NCBI RefSeq assembly: GCF_000764555.1
Contig: NZ_CP009574.1
Location: forward strand, 1,302,001-1,366,000
Length of the DNA: 64,000 nt
From: Candidatus Francisella endociliophora
GTDB taxonomy: Bacteria > Pseudomonadota > Gammaproteobacteria > Francisellales > Francisellaceae
Direction of reading: 5' to 3'
Part shown: one piece after another, positions 8,464 to 18,071 of the stretch
Layout of the letters: every line of letters starts with the position of its first letter
How positions within the stretch are numbered: position 1 is the first letter of the stretch
Notes under the pieces: generated by a model
Told to the model about the DNA's origin: nothing
Databases searched by the model: none
The model's input: only the letters and a program-made list of their open reading frames with translations
Position numbers and translations under genes: made by a program

Positions 8464-9156
8464 ATGATTAAAAAAACTATTATCTCATTAGGAATAGCAT
8501 TTTCAGCTATTACACTAAATTATGCATTGCCACAACATGCTGAGGGTGAGCAAGTGTGTGATATGCATGCATTTACTCAATATAATAAATACTTAGCATT
8601 TTTCAATAAGCATTTGATTCTTAGTGAGAATACTAGCAAGATAAATTACGGCAGTAATGATGCAAAATATAAAATCTTACAATTTTGTGATTTTGAGTCT
8701 AAAAGCTGCTTAGCAAACTATAAGACTCTGCAACATGTGGCAAAACAGCACAATGATGTTAGTATCAATCTTTTGTATTATAGTAATGATGATCATTCTA
8801 TTAGTGAAAATGTCTATAAAGCTTCACTTACGGTCTATTTAGCAAAGGGTCAAACTGCTTATCGAGAGTTTATAAATAAAGTGAGTAAAGCTCCTATAAA
8901 AACAGATTCTGAACTTGCGACTCTTTTAAAGAGTTTCAATATTTCAGATGAAGATATGAAGAAATATACTCCAGAAGTATCTAATATTGTGAAGCACTCA
9001 AAAGAGATGGCAAAAGAACTTAAAATATCTCATATTCCAGCAGTTTTTATAATGCCTAAAAAAGATATATCTGAGAAAAATATTTATTACTCAGAGTTTG
9101 AAGATGTTCCTCAATATATAATTGAAAGAGCACTTAATCATTTAGACCACTTATAA
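8464..9156 (+). CDS. DsbA-like thioredoxin-fold exported protein with altered active site
   Basis: Protein of 230 residues with an N-terminal signal peptide (cleavage near residue 21) and a DsbA/thioredoxin fold. The family block YGSNDAKYKILQFCDFE aligns with the segment that normally reads F-S-D-F-x-C-x-x-C; here the sequence is FCDFESKSC. The nucleophilic cysteine is serine (S79), the resolving cysteine is kept (C82), and an extra cysteine sits at C75. The cis-proline loop is present (SHIPAVF, P192). It therefore cannot work as a standard dithiol oxidase; a C75-C82 disulfide, mono-thiol or chaperone role is possible. It follows the secreted LPMO by 53 bp, including a tandem repeat. Confidence 0.75.
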   Translation: MIKKTIISLGIAFSAITLNYALPQHAEGEQVCDMHAFTQYNKYLAFFNKHLILSENTSKINYGSNDAKYKILQFCDFESKSCLANYKTLQHVAKQHNDVSINLLYYSNDDHSISENVYKASLTVYLAKGQTAYREFINKVSKAPIKTDSELATLLKSFNISDEDMKKYTPEVSNIVKHSKEMAKELKISHIPAVFIMPKKDISEKNIYYSEFEDVPQYIIERALNHLDHL

Positions 9157-9178
9157 TTGAGTTAGCCTATCTTAGACT

Positions 9179-9209
9179 AGTAAAAAAGATATTAATAATC
9201 TTTTTTACT
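9179..9209. terminator. Bidirectional rho-independent terminator
   Basis: Perfect 12-bp inverted repeat, AGTAAAAAAGAT and ATCTTTTTTACT, with a 7-base loop, between convergent genes. The A-run and T-run give a U tract in both directions, ending the DsbA-like gene on one strand and tyrA on the other. The tyrA stop codon lies inside it. Confidence 0.8.
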
Positions 9210-10028
9210 AAGCAATAATTTATCAGTATTTTTATAAGATTGTGGTGCAAAGTCTCCCATCCATTCTTTGACAGCTTTGAAATTTTCGATAAAAGTTTGC
9301 TTGTCCCCTTGTGCTACTTTCTCGGCATTTAAGTTTACAAATTTTGCAAACTCAGCAATAGTTTTTTGTCTTTGCTCATCAGACATTATAATATCTGAAT
9401 ATAGTCCAGGACCTTGACTAAAAAGCCTACCGACTATGTTGAGCTCCATCTTGTATACTGGGCTTGCTAGCTTGAGCATCTTTTGAATATCAACATTTTT
9501 ATGCTTAAGAAATAGTCCTAAGCAATATACACTGAAATGCTCAATACCTTGGATAAAAGTCATAGCTTCATCATGTTCTTCTGCAGTCATCTTTTCGATA
9601 CTAAAGCCAATTCTTGCGAGATCATCTATAAAGTATTGATATTTATCTTGTTGTTTACCATCACATACAACGATAACTTGCTTTTCAGGAGAGCTAATTG
9701 TAGGTCCAAATATAGGGTGTAAACCAACTACAGGACCACTATAATTGGCAAGCATCGCCTCTAGAGGCTCTTTTTTGATACTAGTGTAGTCTGCTAAAAT
9801 TGTCCCTTCTGAAAGGTAGGGAATAGTCTTTTTGATAATTTCATTTGTTAAAAATATTGGTACAGATAGTATGACGATATCTTGGTTAGCAAGCTTTGCA
9901 GCTGGGTTATTCCAGTCAGTTTCATCAAAGATAGTTAACGTATATTCTGGTAAAAATTTACCAAAAATATTTTGAGTCATTTGACCCATTTCACCACTAC
10001 CACCAATTATACAAATCTTTTTTTGCAT
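9192..10028 (-). CDS. tyrA: Prephenate dehydrogenase
   Basis: NAD(P)-dependent enzyme converting prephenate to 4-hydroxyphenylpyruvate in tyrosine synthesis. The 278-residue protein starts with a Rossmann fold, KICIIGGSGEMGQM (GxGxxG), followed by DIVILSVP, LADYTSIK and the catalytic LHPIFGPT histidine region, then the helical domain with GIEHF. There is no fused chorismate mutase domain as in enteric TyrA, so the mutase must be encoded elsewhere. It starts 2 bp after the dtd stop and ends in a strong terminator, forming a dtd-tyrA operon. Confidence 0.92.
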   Translation of the reverse strand: MQKKICIIGGSGEMGQMTQNIFGKFLPEYTLTIFDETDWNNPAAKLANQDIVILSVPIFLTNEIIKKTIPYLSEGTILADYTSIKKEPLEAMLANYSGPVVGLHPIFGPTISSPEKQVIVVCDGKQQDKYQYFIDDLARIGFSIEKMTAEEHDEAMTFIQGIEHFSVYCLGLFLKHKNVDIQKMLKLASPVYKMELNIVGRLFSQGPGLYSDIIMSDEQRQKTIAEFAKFVNLNAEKVAQGDKQTFIENFKAVKEWMGDFAPQSYKNTDKLLLSKKDY

Positions 10029-10030
10029 TC

Positions 10031-10468
10031 TTACACCTTAAAGCTAAAAGTTACTGGTCCATCATTGGTCAGTGATACTTTCATATCAGCACCAAATATT
10101 CCAGACTGGACATTATGATACTTGCTTTTGAATATTTGCTCAAACTCTTTAAACTTATCTTTTGCAACCTCAGGTGGACAGCCACTACTAAAACTAGGGC
10201 GATTCCCTTTCTTAGTATCAGCAGCAAGTGTGAACTGTGGCACTAGTATTATCTCTCCTTCAATGTCAGTAAGTGATAAATTCATCTTTCCTGCATCGTC
10301 TTCAAATATTCGATATTTGAGAATTTTATCAGTCATTTTTTCAAAATTTTGGGTAGAATCATCTTTTTCTACACAGACTAGGGCAAGGATCCCTTTATCT
10401 ATTTTTGCTATTTTATTCTTATCAACGGTTACGTCTGCGTTACTTACTCTTTGGATGATACTGAGCAT
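10031..10468 (-). CDS. dtd: D-aminoacyl-tRNA deacylase
   Basis: Cytoplasmic proofreading enzyme of 145 residues that hydrolyses D-amino acids (and glycine) from tRNA. Both active-site motifs are intact: PQFTLAADT with KGNRPSF (SQxxL type, here PQFTL) and the C-terminal GIFGADMKV...NDGPVTF, which carries the cross-subunit Gly-cisPro pattern as GP. Length matches the family. It is the first gene of dtd-tyrA. The 200 bp to the divergent peptide transporter hold no further gene that I can see. Confidence 0.95.
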   Translation of the reverse strand: MLSIIQRVSNADVTVDKNKIAKIDKGILALVCVEKDDSTQNFEKMTDKILKYRIFEDDAGKMNLSLTDIEGEIILVPQFTLAADTKKGNRPSFSSGCPPEVAKDKFKEFEQIFKSKYHNVQSGIFGADMKVSLTNDGPVTFSFKV

Positions 10469-10669
10469 ATATTATTTAAACTAAACTAGTGTATTTATAA
10501 ATTGTACCAAAAAATTAAAGTATATTAATAAGAGATAACTATTAAGAGTGCTTTATACCGAGACGTTAACTTTTAGAATCAATTTATAAGCTGATAAGAA
10601 AATTACCTTTAGATTTTAAATTAGATGAGATAAATTAGTTTTACTATATTTAATTAAAGAGATTAAATT

Positions 10670-12106
10670 TTGATAAAAGATTTAAAAGTAAGACAGTTTT
10701 CAGTATTGTGGTTTGTAGAGTTATGGGAGAGATACGCTTTTTATAGCTTCCAAGCTCTCTTTATGTTGTTTATAACAGCTAGCCATATCAGTGAATCTCA
10801 AGGGTATTTGATTTTTGGAATATTTGCATCGTTGATTTATATCACACCAACTATTGGGGGTTATCTATCTGATAAATACATAGGTATTAAGAAAGCTCTT
10901 CTAATTGGTGCTATTTTTTTATTATTTGGTTATATAATTTTGGCAATAGCAACTGACTTACGTCATGTAAGTTGGGCATTATCTCTTATCATTGTAGGAA
11001 ATGGATTGTTTAAGCCTGCACCAACTGCATTAATTTCTAAAATCTTTAATGATAACCCATCACAGTCACATTCAGCTTTTACGCTATATTATATGGGTGT
11101 TAATATTGGTAGCTTTCTTGCTATAGCATTCACACCGATTATTGCGCAATATACCAGTTATTCATATGCTTTTATTGTTTGTGCTATTGGAATGATTTTA
11201 GCTATAACAAATTATGTTTGGAGAGCAAGTTTGCTTAAAGATATAGCATGTGATGTTCCTCCAATGAGTGCTCGCAGCAAGTTTTGGATAGCTTTAGCAT
11301 GTTTAGCACAACTTTTAGTATGCTATGCATTATTTCAAGTTACTGATATCTCATTATATTTAATTATATCTGTATGTATTTTGACATTTATTTATATGAT
11401 TAATGATGCGAAGAAAGCTTCTGATTTAAAAGAGAAGGTTTTACAAGTAATTGGAGTGATTTTGGTAGTAGAAGCAATTATATATTTTATTGTTTATTCA
11501 CAAATGTTCTCTACTTTGGTGCTGTTTGCAAAACATAATGTCGATCTTAATTTAATAGGGCTTAAAGTCTCTCCTGCTACTTATGCATCACTAGATTCAT
11601 TTTGGTTAATCGTTTTAAGTCCTATACTTGCGATTCTTTATAGAAAGAGTATAGTGCATTTATCGATACCTTATAAATATTCTATTGGAACGATAATTGC
11701 CGGCATAGCACCATTAACCTTATATGTGGTTATAAAATTAACACAGGTTAATGGTTTTATCGATGGTAACTGGATGTTTATATATTTCTTTTTTGGAGCT
11801 TTAGCTGAGCTATTAGTTGCAGCACTAGGATTCTCTCTAATATCGATTTACTTCAGAAAAGAGATTGTAACTTTTGGTATGGGCTTTTTTATGCTTGCAG
11901 TTGCTTTAGGAGGTGCATTATCTGGAAAGCTTGGCCAGTTAGTTGCTATACCAGATAGTCAGATTGATCCTATGATTAGCTTAGGGATTTATGAGAATTA
12001 TTTTCTTTGGCTTGGAGTAATCACTATAGTGTTAGGTCTTGTATATGCTTTAGTAGCTAAATTAGCAACGAGTATAGCTAAGAAGCATAATATTTTATTA
12101 GGATAA
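10670..12106 (+). CDS. POT-family proton-dependent oligopeptide transporter
   Basis: Inner-membrane transporter of 478 residues with about 14 hydrophobic segments, importing di- and tripeptides with protons. The POT signature is near the N-terminus: FVELWERYAFYSFQAL, matching the ExxERFxYY proton-coupling motif. YYMGVNIGS near residue 140 and a later FFFGALAELLVAALGFSLIS match the conserved family helices. The start is TTG at 10670; an AAAGAG ribosome site lies about 7 bases upstream and no better start is available. It is monocistronic, convergent with the leu operon, with only 11 bp between the ends. Confidence 0.9.
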   Translation: MIKDLKVRQFSVLWFVELWERYAFYSFQALFMLFITASHISESQGYLIFGIFASLIYITPTIGGYLSDKYIGIKKALLIGAIFLLFGYIILAIATDLRHVSWALSLIIVGNGLFKPAPTALISKIFNDNPSQSHSAFTLYYMGVNIGSFLAIAFTPIIAQYTSYSYAFIVCAIGMILAITNYVWRASLLKDIACDVPPMSARSKFWIALACLAQLLVCYALFQVTDISLYLIISVCILTFIYMINDAKKASDLKEKVLQVIGVILVVEAIIYFIVYSQMFSTLVLFAKHNVDLNLIGLKVSPATYASLDSFWLIVLSPILAILYRKSIVHLSIPYKYSIGTIIAGIAPLTLYVVIKLTQVNGFIDGNWMFIYFFFGALAELLVAALGFSLISIYFRKEIVTFGMGFFMLAVALGGALSGKLGQLVAIPDSQIDPMISLGIYENYFLWLGVITIVLGLVYALVAKLATSIAKKHNILLG

Positions 12107-12117
12107 AATAAGAAGAG

Positions 12118-13197
12118 CTATAGCCTATTTATAATCTCATCAGTAAACTCTATTGTAGAAGCTAATTTAGTTCCTTGAGTATATATATCTGAAGTTCTAA
12201 AGCCATCTTCAAGAGCCAGATCGATTGCATTTGCAATAGCTTCAGCTTCTGTTACTAAGCCAAATGAATAAGAAAGCATAAGCGAAGTAGATAATATTTG
12301 TGCTATTGGGTTTGCTTTATCTTGACCTTTGATATCATAAGCAGAACCACCAGACGGCTCATATAATCCAAAACCATCTTTGTTTAAGCTTATAGAGGGT
12401 ACTAAGCCAATTGACCCAGGTAATACAGATGCTAAATCAGAGATAATATCACCAAAAAGGTTACCAGTAACCATAACATCAAACTGACTAGGATTAAGTA
12501 CCATTTGCATCGCACAATTATCAACATACATATGGTTAACTTTTACACTTGGATAATCTTTAGCAACTTCATTGACAATATTTCTCCATAGCCTTGATGT
12601 ATCTAGAACATTTGCTTTATCTACAGATGTAAGTCTATTTGAGCGTTGAGAAGCTCTTTCAAATGCTTGTACTACAATATTTCTAATAGTATGCTCATCA
12701 TACTCAGCAATATCAGTTGCACATCTTACACCATTCTCATCTGTAAAAGTTCTATGCTCTCCAAAGTAGATATCTCTAGATAGTTCTCTAAAGATCTCAA
12801 TATCAGCACCATTTGCGATACGACTATCTTTTAAGGGGCAAGCATCTTTTAAAGATGAGAAAATTTTGCTCGGACGAATATTTATATTAAAGCCAAAGTG
12901 TTTTCTTAAGGCTAAAATACTATTAGCTTCACAGCCTTGCCATTTCTCTTCATTTTGAGCTTCAACAGGTCCGCCAACAGAGCCAAAAAGTATTGCATCA
13001 GAGTTTTTACATATTTCTAAAGTTTCTTTAGGGCAGTGATTTTTGTACTTATCATAAGCTGCACCACCGACTAAAGCTTCAGTATAATTAAATTTATGAT
13101 TGTATTTTTTAGCAATAGCATCAAGAACCTTGATTGCTGATTCCATTACTTCAGGACCGATTCCATCACCTGCTAATATAGCAATATTTTTTTCCAT
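12118..13197 (-). CDS. leuB: 3-isopropylmalate dehydrogenase
   Basis: Third enzyme of leucine synthesis, oxidising and decarboxylating 3-isopropylmalate with NAD. The 359-residue protein shows GDGIGPEVM at residue 11, the substrate arginines in ILALRKHF and NIRP, SRDIYFGEHRT, the metal-binding MYVDNCAMQMV and NLFGDIISDLAS, and the NAD loop GLYEPSGGSAYDIKGQ. The ATG at 13197 is chosen because GAGG lies 6 bases upstream; a TTG at 13221 would extend into leuD. Last gene of ilvE-leuACDB, separated from leuD by 1 bp. Confidence 0.96.
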   Translation of the reverse strand: MEKNIAILAGDGIGPEVMESAIKVLDAIAKKYNHKFNYTEALVGGAAYDKYKNHCPKETLEICKNSDAILFGSVGGPVEAQNEEKWQGCEANSILALRKHFGFNINIRPSKIFSSLKDACPLKDSRIANGADIEIFRELSRDIYFGEHRTFTDENGVRCATDIAEYDEHTIRNIVVQAFERASQRSNRLTSVDKANVLDTSRLWRNIVNEVAKDYPSVKVNHMYVDNCAMQMVLNPSQFDVMVTGNLFGDIISDLASVLPGSIGLVPSISLNKDGFGLYEPSGGSAYDIKGQDKANPIAQILSTSLMLSYSFGLVTEAEAIANAIDLALEDGFRTSDIYTQGTKLASTIEFTDEIINRL

Positions 13198-13198
13198 T

Positions 13199-13768
13199 TT
13201 AGCCTCTTTGTGATTGTTCAAACTGTTTGATTATATCTAGATGCTCAACAAGATAAGTCATATCATCAAGTCCTTTGATAAGACAATCTTTACGGAATGG
13301 ATCATAATCAAAACTATAAGTATTACAATCTGCAATCACTGTCTGCTTTTGTAGATCCACAGTCATACTAAATTTTGGATCCTCAGCTCTATCACATAGC
13401 TTTTTGACAGTGTCTTTGTCTAATGAGATTAGCAATAAACCATTTTTAGCAGCATTATTAAAAAATATATCAGAGAAAGATGGTGCAATTATAACTTTGA
13501 TGCCAGCTTGAGTTAGAGCCCAAACAGCATGCTCTCTTGATGAACCACAACCAAAATTATCTCCGGCAATTAATATCTTTGAACTAGCATAATCAGGGTT
13601 ATTAAAAACAAAACCACTATCTTTTTCTTTTAAGTTATGGAATAAACTTTTACCATAGCCATCTTTTGTTGTTTGAGTTAGAAAGTTAGCAGGGATAATC
13701 ATATCTGTGTCAATATCACTTAGCCATAAAGGAATTGCACTAGATGTTAATTTTTTAAAAGCTTGCAT
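13199..13768 (-). CDS. leuD: 3-isopropylmalate dehydratase small subunit
   Basis: Small (swivel) subunit of isopropylmalate isomerase, which works with LeuC to convert 2- to 3-isopropylmalate. The 189 residues include [11 protein letters not shown], the catalytic loop [14 protein letters not shown] and [20 protein letters not shown], all diagnostic. It lies 2 bp downstream of leuC and 1 bp upstream of leuB. Confidence 0.96.
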   Translation of the reverse strand: MQAFKKLTSSAIPLWLSDIDTDMIIPANFLTQTTKDGYGKSLFHNLKEKDSGFVFNNPDYASSKILIAGDNFGCGSSREHAVWALTQAGIKVIIAPSFSDIFFNNAAKNGLLLISLDKDTVKKLCDRAEDPKFSMTVDLQKQTVIADCNTYSFDYDPFRKDCLIKGLDDMTYLVEHLDIIKQFEQSQRG

Positions 13769-13770
13769 TT

Positions 13771-15180
13771 TTATAGCTCCTTATTTAATTTATCAACACT
13801 ACAAATCTTACCCATAACAGCACTTGCTGCTACTGTTTGCGGCGATGCTAGATGAGTTATACTTCCTTTACCTTGTCGACCAATGAAGTTTCTATTTGAG
13901 GTACTAATACATCTTTGACCTTCTGGAACTTTATCATCATTCATCGCAAGACACATTGAGCAACCTGGCATTCTAAATTGAGCACCAGCATCTGCAAAAA
14001 CTTTATCTAAACCTTCTGATATCGCGATATTTCGCACTTGCTCAGAACCAGGAACTATATACATTGTGACATTATCAGCTACTTTTTTACCTTTTAGTAC
14101 TTCAGCTACAGCACGCATATCTTCTATACGACCATTAGTACAGCTACCAACAAATGCCCATTGGATCTCTTTTCCAAAAATATTCTCATCAGCATTAAAC
14201 TTAGTATAATCATAGGCTTGTTGAGCTAATTTGTGTTGGTGAGATGGTATATCTTTTAAGTTTGGAATTTTAGCTGAGATATTGATAGCATGTTGAGGAT
14301 TAATTCCCCATGTTACCATTGGCTCAAGTCCTTTAATATCAACTTTAGTAGTTTTATCATAATGAGCATTTTCATCACTTATAAAACTATTCCAATATTC
14401 TATCGCTTTATCAAAATCTTCACCTTGAGGGGCATATTTTTTACCTTTTAGGTAATTAAATGTTTTCTCATCAGGAGAAACTAAGCCAGCTCTTGCACCG
14501 CATTCTATCGACATATTACATAGCGTCATACGCTCTTCCATAGTCATATCTTTGATTGCTTGACCAACATACTCTATAACATAACCACCAGCACCACCAA
14601 TACCAATGTTAGCGATTAGCTTCATGATAATGTCTTTAGCAGTTGCTTGTTCAGAAGGCTTACCAACAAACTCTACTTTCATTGTCTTTGGTCTATACTG
14701 TAAGATACAGTTAGTAGCAAGTACATGTCCAACTTCAGAAGTTCCCACTCCAAAAGCTAAAGCCCCAAATGCTCCATGCGTAGATGTGTGAGAATCCCCA
14801 CATACAAGAGTTGAAGCCGGTAATGTAAATCCAAGCTCTGGACCTATTACATGAACAATTCCTTGGTGTTGGCTCTCAAAATCATAAAAATCAATACCAA
14901 ACTCTTTAACATTACTACGAAGCTTTTCTACTTGAGCTTGAGCAACTTTGTCCTTCATCTCTAAACGATTGATAGGTGATGTTGAGATACTATGATCAAC
15001 AGTAGCGATGATTGATTTTGGGTTGTTTATAGGAATGTTTAATTCTCTAATTTTATCAAAAGCTTGAGCAGAAGTTACTTCATGCATAAGCATTCTGTCG
15101 ATATATAAAATATCTGGAAAATCAGGTATTTGTTTTACAACATGGGCATCCCAAATTTTATTTATAATATTCTTTGCCAT
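13771..15180 (-). CDS. leuC: 3-isopropylmalate dehydratase large subunit
   Basis: Large subunit of the isomerase, 469 residues, carrying a 4Fe-4S cluster in the aconitase fold. Motifs include [29 protein letters not shown], the cluster ligands VGSCTNGR (first Cys) and the C-terminal [11 protein letters not shown] pair, plus [15 protein letters not shown]. Length is typical. It is in the middle of the operon and starts 1 bp before... the leuA stop lies immediately upstream, so the genes are tightly packed and probably translated in a coupled way. Confidence 0.96.
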   Translation of the reverse strand: MAKNIINKIWDAHVVKQIPDFPDILYIDRMLMHEVTSAQAFDKIRELNIPINNPKSIIATVDHSISTSPINRLEMKDKVAQAQVEKLRSNVKEFGIDFYDFESQHQGIVHVIGPELGFTLPASTLVCGDSHTSTHGAFGALAFGVGTSEVGHVLATNCILQYRPKTMKVEFVGKPSEQATAKDIIMKLIANIGIGGAGGYVIEYVGQAIKDMTMEERMTLCNMSIECGARAGLVSPDEKTFNYLKGKKYAPQGEDFDKAIEYWNSFISDENAHYDKTTKVDIKGLEPMVTWGINPQHAINISAKIPNLKDIPSHQHKLAQQAYDYTKFNADENIFGKEIQWAFVGSCTNGRIEDMRAVAEVLKGKKVADNVTMYIVPGSEQVRNIAISEGLDKVFADAGAQFRMPGCSMCLAMNDDKVPEGQRCISTSNRNFIGRQGKGSITHLASPQTVAASAVMGKICSVDKLNKEL

Positions 15181-15181
15181 C

Positions 15182-16762
15182 TTACTTCCTAAAGTTTGTT
15201 TCTACATATAGTTTATTTGTTGCTGTTATTAGGGCTTTAAGTGAAGATATTTCAATATCTTGATCTATTGCTACACCCTCTACTGTTGGACTATTTTCAC
15301 CAGCTTTAATTATAATAGTAGTTTCAGATTTAGAGTTAATTCCCGCATCTTTCAATGATCTAGAGAAGTAATCTGAAATATTTATATCAGGGATATTTTC
15401 TTGAATACCTTTTAGTAATGCTGAAAGAGCAGAGTTCTCGCCATGATCTGTAATTCTATAATCTATATTACCGAAGAAATTACCCTTAAGATCAACATAG
15501 GTTTCGCCATTAGATTTACCATAATCAATATTTGAAATATTGATTGGCGATTTAATTTGCTTATAAGCATTTATTAGCTCTTCATCTGTGATACCTTTTC
15601 TACGTTCATGATAGATATCTTTTATTTGTTGAGCAATCTTTGCTTTTTCTTTGTCATCACAAGTATAACCGTTTTCTTCGATAATCTTTTTAGCATGGTT
15701 ACCACCTGATAATGGACCAAATACAAAACTAATTTCATTACCAACTGATTCTGGGTGGAATGGTTGGTATGCTAGAGGATTATTCAAAATAGCATTAGTA
15801 TGTCCACCTGAAGTATGTCTAGCAGAATTTAAACCAGTAATAGGATAGTGAGGCTGTCTTGATAGCATTCTATTACCAATAAAATCAGAAATAGTTTTAA
15901 AGTTAGCAATATCAATATCATTATAGTAATGACAATCTTCTTGCTTACCGAAAAGATTTATAAACATTACACATTGTTCTAAAGAAGCATTCCCAGCTCT
16001 TTCACCAACACCATTGATACAACCTTCCACTTGTGTCGCTGGACCATCAAATACTGCGTTCATAGAGTTTTCTAGTGCTAAACCTAAGTCATTATGACAA
16101 TGTGCCGACCAAATTATATTGCTACTTGGAAATTCTTCTTTGATAATTTTTGCATGCTTAGACATATTATGAACAAAATATTCATTTCCTTCTCTTTCAC
16201 ATGCTCCACCAATAGTATCAGGACAGTTAATGACAGCAACTCCAGCAGACACAGCAGCTCTGAAAATATCTGTTACATAGTCAAATGTATCGCCAAGTCT
16301 TGAGTAACCTTCAGCACTAAACTCAACTTCGAAGCCTTCATCAGTTGCTAGTTTTATTAGTTCATAAACATTTTTGATATTTTGCTCGTTATCATTTTTA
16401 CTACCAAGACTTGCTTGAGCTAAGTTAGGATCTACAGGTAGATATACATGAACTCGTGCTTTACCTATCGTTAAAGATGGTCGTAAAGCATCCATTGTAA
16501 TTTCAACTTGGTTCTTGCGTAGCTGACATAATCCAGCAACAGTCATATTAGAGTTTCTTTCGGTCATCCTTTTTGAGATAGTATTTACTATTTCAAAATC
16601 AGTTTTACTAGCAGAAGGAAAGCCAGCTTCTAGAACATCAATTTTTAACTTATCAGCTAAATCTGCATATTCAATATTATCTTGAAAAGACATGCCTGCA
16701 CCAGGTGATTGCTGTCCATCTCTAAGAGTTGTATCAAAGATATAAATTTTCTTTTTATCCAT
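15182..16762 (-). CDS. leuA: 2-isopropylmalate synthase
   Basis: First committed enzyme of leucine synthesis, condensing acetyl-CoA with 2-oxoisovalerate. The 526-residue protein begins with the HMGL-like TIM barrel: FDTTLRDGQQSPGAGMS, metal site SAHCHNDLGLALENS, and GCINGVGERAGNASLEQ. The C-terminal part (after about residue 400) is the LeuA dimer or regulatory domain that binds leucine for feedback inhibition, ending IKALITATNK-like. Length is typical of the bacterial enzyme. One base separates it from ilvE upstream and from leuC downstream. Confidence 0.96.
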   Translation of the reverse strand: MDKKKIYIFDTTLRDGQQSPGAGMSFQDNIEYADLADKLKIDVLEAGFPSASKTDFEIVNTISKRMTERNSNMTVAGLCQLRKNQVEITMDALRPSLTIGKARVHVYLPVDPNLAQASLGSKNDNEQNIKNVYELIKLATDEGFEVEFSAEGYSRLGDTFDYVTDIFRAAVSAGVAVINCPDTIGGACEREGNEYFVHNMSKHAKIIKEEFPSSNIIWSAHCHNDLGLALENSMNAVFDGPATQVEGCINGVGERAGNASLEQCVMFINLFGKQEDCHYYNDIDIANFKTISDFIGNRMLSRQPHYPITGLNSARHTSGGHTNAILNNPLAYQPFHPESVGNEISFVFGPLSGGNHAKKIIEENGYTCDDKEKAKIAQQIKDIYHERRKGITDEELINAYKQIKSPINISNIDYGKSNGETYVDLKGNFFGNIDYRITDHGENSALSALLKGIQENIPDINISDYFSRSLKDAGINSKSETTIIIKAGENSPTVEGVAIDQDIEISSLKALITATNKLYVETNFRK

Positions 16763-16763
16763 T

Positions 16764-17657
16764 TTAAGCTCCTGTATAAGTTAAAAATTCTTTGTATGCG
16801 TGGCCTTTTTTGATATTTTCAAAAACTTCTCTTATTTGTTTTGTGATTGTGTAATCTGAATTTTTGATTTTGCAATCATCTATACTTGCTACAGGTGTTA
16901 CCTCAGCAGCAGTACCACAAAAGAAAGCCTCATCAGCTTCTAATATTTCATCAACCTTGAATAATCTTTCTGAAACCTTGTAGCCTAAATCTTGTGCTAT
17001 TTGGATAATGATCTTTCTGGTTATACCATTTAAGATTGTTCCTAGAGGAGTAGTGACAACTTCACCATCTTTAATAAAGAAAACATTCATTGCAGCACCT
17101 TCAGCTACATTTCCGTCTATATCAAGTAATAATGCTTCATGGTAATGAGTACCAATAGTTTCTCGAGATGCTAAAATACTGTTGACATAATGTCCTCCTA
17201 TTTTGGCATCACAGACAGTAGAGCGAGGATGAATACGGATATACTTACTAACCTTAATATCAACCTTATCAGCAGCCATATATTTACCCATATCTAAACA
17301 GTAAATCGTAATATCAATAGGGTGATCTGCTGCTGGTAACACACTAACACCACCTTCTGCATAATATGCCAAAGGTCTTATATAACAAGATTTTTTACCA
17401 CTAGCTTTTACTATATCTAACACTGCTTGGCATAATTCTTCAATTGTATATTTGCATGTCATACCTAAAGCATTCATTGAATATACAAATCTTTCCATAT
17501 GCTCTTTTAGTTTTAAAATAGCAACTCCTTCAGGTGTTTCATAAGCTCTTATGCCTTCAAATACTGATGAGCCATAGTGTAGAGAATGTGTATCTATACC
17601 AACCTTTGCATCTTCATAAGATACAATTTTCCCGTTTTTCCATATTTTATCTATCAT
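16764..17657 (-). CDS. ilvE: Branched-chain amino acid aminotransferase
   Basis: PLP enzyme (fold type IV) that makes the last step to leucine, isoleucine and valine. The 297 residues show HYGSSVFEGIRAYET at the N-terminus, KIGGHYVNSILASRE with the PLP lysine region, EGAAMNVFFIKDGEV, LNGITRK and the end motif CGTAAEVTPV. It is the first structural gene of the ilvE-leuACDB operon. Upstream lie a leader ORF with rare leucine codons and a good promoter, so transcription may be attenuated by leucine supply (inference). Confidence 0.94.
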   Translation of the reverse strand: MIDKIWKNGKIVSYEDAKVGIDTHSLHYGSSVFEGIRAYETPEGVAILKLKEHMERFVYSMNALGMTCKYTIEELCQAVLDIVKASGKKSCYIRPLAYYAEGGVSVLPAADHPIDITIYCLDMGKYMAADKVDIKVSKYIRIHPRSTVCDAKIGGHYVNSILASRETIGTHYHEALLLDIDGNVAEGAAMNVFFIKDGEVVTTPLGTILNGITRKIIIQIAQDLGYKVSERLFKVDEILEADEAFFCGTAAEVTPVASIDDCKIKNSDYTITKQIREVFENIKKGHAYKEFLTYTGA

Positions 17658-17737
17658 AATTTACTCTTGATGTTTTTATTTAAAAAAGTTGTTTAAAAAA
17701 TGCTTTTGTCCTGCTAATAAAATCTAAAAAAAATTTA

Positions 17738-17917
17738 TTAGAGGCTGAGAAGATTTATTTTGAGAGAAAGAAGGAGTGATTGTTTTTGAGAATATTTACT
17801 TTGAGAAAACGATCCAGAAACATACTGAGAAAATATGTTACTGACTTTAGAGACACTAACTATAGAAGTAAAAACATCTATAGGTTTTCGGATATATATA
17901 TTCACAATACTATACAC
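17738..17917 (-). CDS. Candidate leader peptide of the ilvE-leu operon
   Basis: An uncalled ORF of 59 codons between the operon promoter and ilvE. A GTG at 17917 is preceded by AAGGA; a second in-frame GTG follows four codons later. The peptide is rich in Ile, Val and Ser and ends SLLLSLKINLLSL, seven leucines in the last twelve residues. These are CTC (four) and CTT (three), whereas genes in this window mostly use TTA. Clustered rare codons for the end product just before a stop are the hallmark of attenuation leaders such as those of enteric leu and ilv operons. An AT-rich 8-bp inverted repeat (17714-17721 with 17734-17741) overlaps the stop; a convincing GC-rich terminator is not seen. Possibly a small functional protein instead. 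Confidence 0.55.
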   Translation of the reverse strand: MYSIVNIYIRKPIDVFTSIVSVSKVSNIFSQYVSGSFSQSKYSQKQSLLLSLKINLLSL

Positions 17918-17982
17918 CTTTTCCTTTTTTGTGCCGAGTAGTACTTTAAAAAAATACCACTCTATGAAACTAGATATAAATC

Positions 17983-18011
17983 ATTGTAGACAGATAATAT
18001 TTTTGTGTAAA
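17983..18011 (-). promoter_or_regulatory. Sigma-70 promoter of the ilvE-leu operon
   Basis: On the minus strand TTTACA (18011-18006), 17-bp spacer, TACAAT (17988-17983). Transcription would begin near 17976, about 60 bases before the leader ORF and 320 bases before ilvE, leaving a long regulatory leader. Confidence 0.65.
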
Positions 18012-18071
18012 CAGTGTTTTGCGATAAATTATGAAAAAAATTAGAAAAATGAAGAAATATAGCTAATATTA

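Noticed and set aside
17835-18044. A 69-residue plus-strand ORF in the gap before ilvE.
   Set aside because: No ribosome site, no family and it lies antisense to the promoter and leader ORF on the other strand.
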